In this document: positions 63,100 to 64,000 of the stretch, piece after piece
Position numbering within the stretch: position 1 is the stretch's first letter
Layout: every line of letters begins with the position of its first letter
Assembly: GCA_910585865.1 (NCBI GenBank)
Contig: CAJUGO010000002.1
Span: 1 to 64,000, forward strand
Direction of reading: 5' to 3'
Length of the DNA stretch: 64,000 nucleotides
Origin: an uncultured Ruminococcus sp.
GTDB taxonomy: Bacteria > Bacillota > Clostridia > Oscillospirales > Acutalibacteraceae
The notes under the pieces: generated by a model
What the model saw: the letters and a program-made list of their open reading frames with translations, nothing else
Database searches by the model: none
Told to the model about the DNA's origin: nothing
Translations under genes and position numbers: made by a program

Positions 63100-64000
63100 C
63101 TAATTTGCATTTTTTGCATTCTGCTTTGCAACCTTTTTAAAGGAGGTCTTTGACTTGTTTTGAAGATACGGCACCGCAAGGAAGATTGCAACAATAACTG
63201 CTGTAAACAGCTTTGTATCATCTGTAGGCATCTTAAGCCAAAGAACAATGCCCATTGCAATATAATAAAGAACACCGCCTGCTACTACAAATATAAGTCT
63301 GATAACAAAGTTAATCCGTTTACGGAATATAACCTCACCAAGAACCTGACCGATAATTACAGCAGCAAGACCAATTACAATTGCACCTCTGCCCATATTT
63401 ATATCGGAGAATCCCTGATACTGAGCAAATAATGAGCCTGATAAAGCAACTAAACCGTTTGAAAGCGCCAGCGCTACAACTTTTGACGCATTTATATTGA
63501 TACCCTGTGCCTTGCTCATTGCAGGATTACTGCCTGTTGAGCGAATTGTCGCTCCTTGTTCTGTACCGAAATACCAATACATTGCTGCAATTATAACAGC
63601 AGCAATTGCAAGACCTATAATAATAGCCATCATTATATTACTTGATGAAACAACAAGGGTATAATTTCGATAACTTATTGGAAGGTTAGACTTTCCCATA
63701 ATATTAAGGTTAATAGAATAGAGCGCAATCTGAGTCAATATACCGGAAAGTATATCTGGTATACCAAGCAGAGTATGTAAAAAACCTGTAATAAGTCCCG
63801 AAATAATACCGGCTGCTAACGCAGCAAGCACTGCAACATAAATATTAACTCCGTTAAAAAGAAGTATAGCTGTTACTGCACCTCCTGTTGCAAACGATCC
63901 GTCAACAGTAAGATCAGCAAAGTTAAGAAGCTTGAATGTAATAAATACACCCAAAGCCATAAGTCCCCACAATATTCCCTGTGCTATATTTCCGGGTAAA
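63100..64000 (-). CDS. ABC transporter permease (5' end beyond the window)
   Basis: At least 299 residues are present, with about eight hydrophobic helices and the family stretch FADLTVDGSFATGGAV. The frame is open without a stop to the right window edge (reading LPGNIAQGILWGLM near it), so the start lies outside. The permease family and the neighbour ATPase fit an amino-acid or BMP-type ABC importer; the binding-protein gene should lie upstream. Confidence 0.9.
   Translation of the reverse strand, partial: LPGNIAQGILWGLMALGVFITFKLLNFADLTVDGSFATGGAVTAILLFNGVNIYVAVLAALAAGIISGLITGFLHTLLGIPDILSGILTQIALYSINLNIMGKSNLPISYRNYTLVVSSSNIMMAIIIGLAIAAVIIAAMYWYFGTEQGATIRSTGSNPAMSKAQGININASKVVALALSNGLVALSGSLFAQYQGFSDINMGRGAIVIGLAAVIIGQVLGEVIFRKRINFVIRLIFVVAGGVLYYIAMGIVLWLKMPTDDTKLFTAVIVAIFLAVPYLQNKSKTSFKKVAKQNAKNAN

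Noticed and set aside
1..64000. CRISPR arrays, insertion sequences and rRNA genes
   Set aside because: No regularly spaced repeats, transposase genes or rRNA sequence were seen; the only mobile-element gene is the lone tyrosine recombinase.

Overview
The window reads as chromosome of a low-GC, spore-forming anaerobic Firmicute, most likely a gut Clostridia of the Ruminococcaceae/Oscillospiraceae type. This is inferred from the gene set and not from a database match: a type I dockerin on a leucine-rich-repeat surface protein, a very large secreted beta-sandwich protein, SpoIIR, PASTA kinase PrkC with PrpC, AddAB, a CIRCE-controlled groES-groEL operon, a 6S RNA gene and a Clostridia-style yloC-to-thiN housekeeping cluster.

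Layout. 0-2.7 kb: an HSL-type esterase, a tyrosine recombinase, and a tRNA-Arg/His/Lys operon with a textbook promoter and a 21-bp stem terminator. 2.8-5.2 kb: a P-loop/CYTH fusion protein and the branched-chain aminotransferase ilvE. 5.4-14.4 kb (minus strand): an apparent operon of a 2325-residue secreted protein, a 46-residue peptide too short for routine gene calling, an LRR-dockerin protein and an HPr-kinase-like ATPase. It starts from a strong promoter followed at once by a folded-looking 5' leader. 14.8-30.3 kb (minus): a PASTA pseudokinase, tRNA-Ala, then the cluster yicC-like, remA, gmk, rpoZ, priA, def, fmt, zinc peptidase, rsmB, rlmN, prpC, prkC, rsgA, thiN. coaBC and rpe, present in the Bacillus subtilis version, are absent. 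30.5-31.3 kb: yebC.

31.6-35.3 kb (plus) is accessory: a CD3324-type protein, a shortened DUF1062 protein, a GNAT acetyltransferase, then a TetR regulator with twin operators driving a flavodoxin pseudogene, a CMD-cupin protein and an intact flavodoxin. 35.8-37.4 kb: aspartate carbamoyltransferase carrying its own PyrI-type zinc tail, and a DUF308 membrane protein. 37.6-50.3 kb (minus): addA, addB, spoIIR, ispE, a class I aminotransferase, an Lrp/AsnC regulator, a LURP-one-like protein, nadE. 50.4-52.7 kb (minus): O-antigen-ligase-like and sugar transferase genes behind an attenuator-like leader. 53.1-56.4 kb (plus): DUF1292 protein, 6S RNA, gpsA, a GT-C glycosyltransferase. 56.4-58.4 kb (minus): PqqD-like, S24/S26 peptidase-like and nucleotidyltransferase genes overlapping one another. 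58.6-60.6 kb: groES-groEL. 60.7-61.8 kb: three unknown genes including a new 43-residue ORF. 62.3-64.0 kb: ATPase and permease of an ABC transporter, the permease cut by the window edge.

The most interesting possibility is a split peptide-modification system. The 46-residue peptide sits between a giant surface protein and an HPr-kinase-like protein, while a PqqD/S24-S26 peptidase/nucleotidyltransferase trio without its own precursor lies about 50 kb away. All four protein families recur around ribosomally made, modified peptides. Other points worth attention are the folded leader of the giant gene, a possible orphan non-coding RNA or MITE beside it, the PASTA pseudokinase, and the attenuated leader of the exopolysaccharide-like genes. 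All functions are read from motifs and context.
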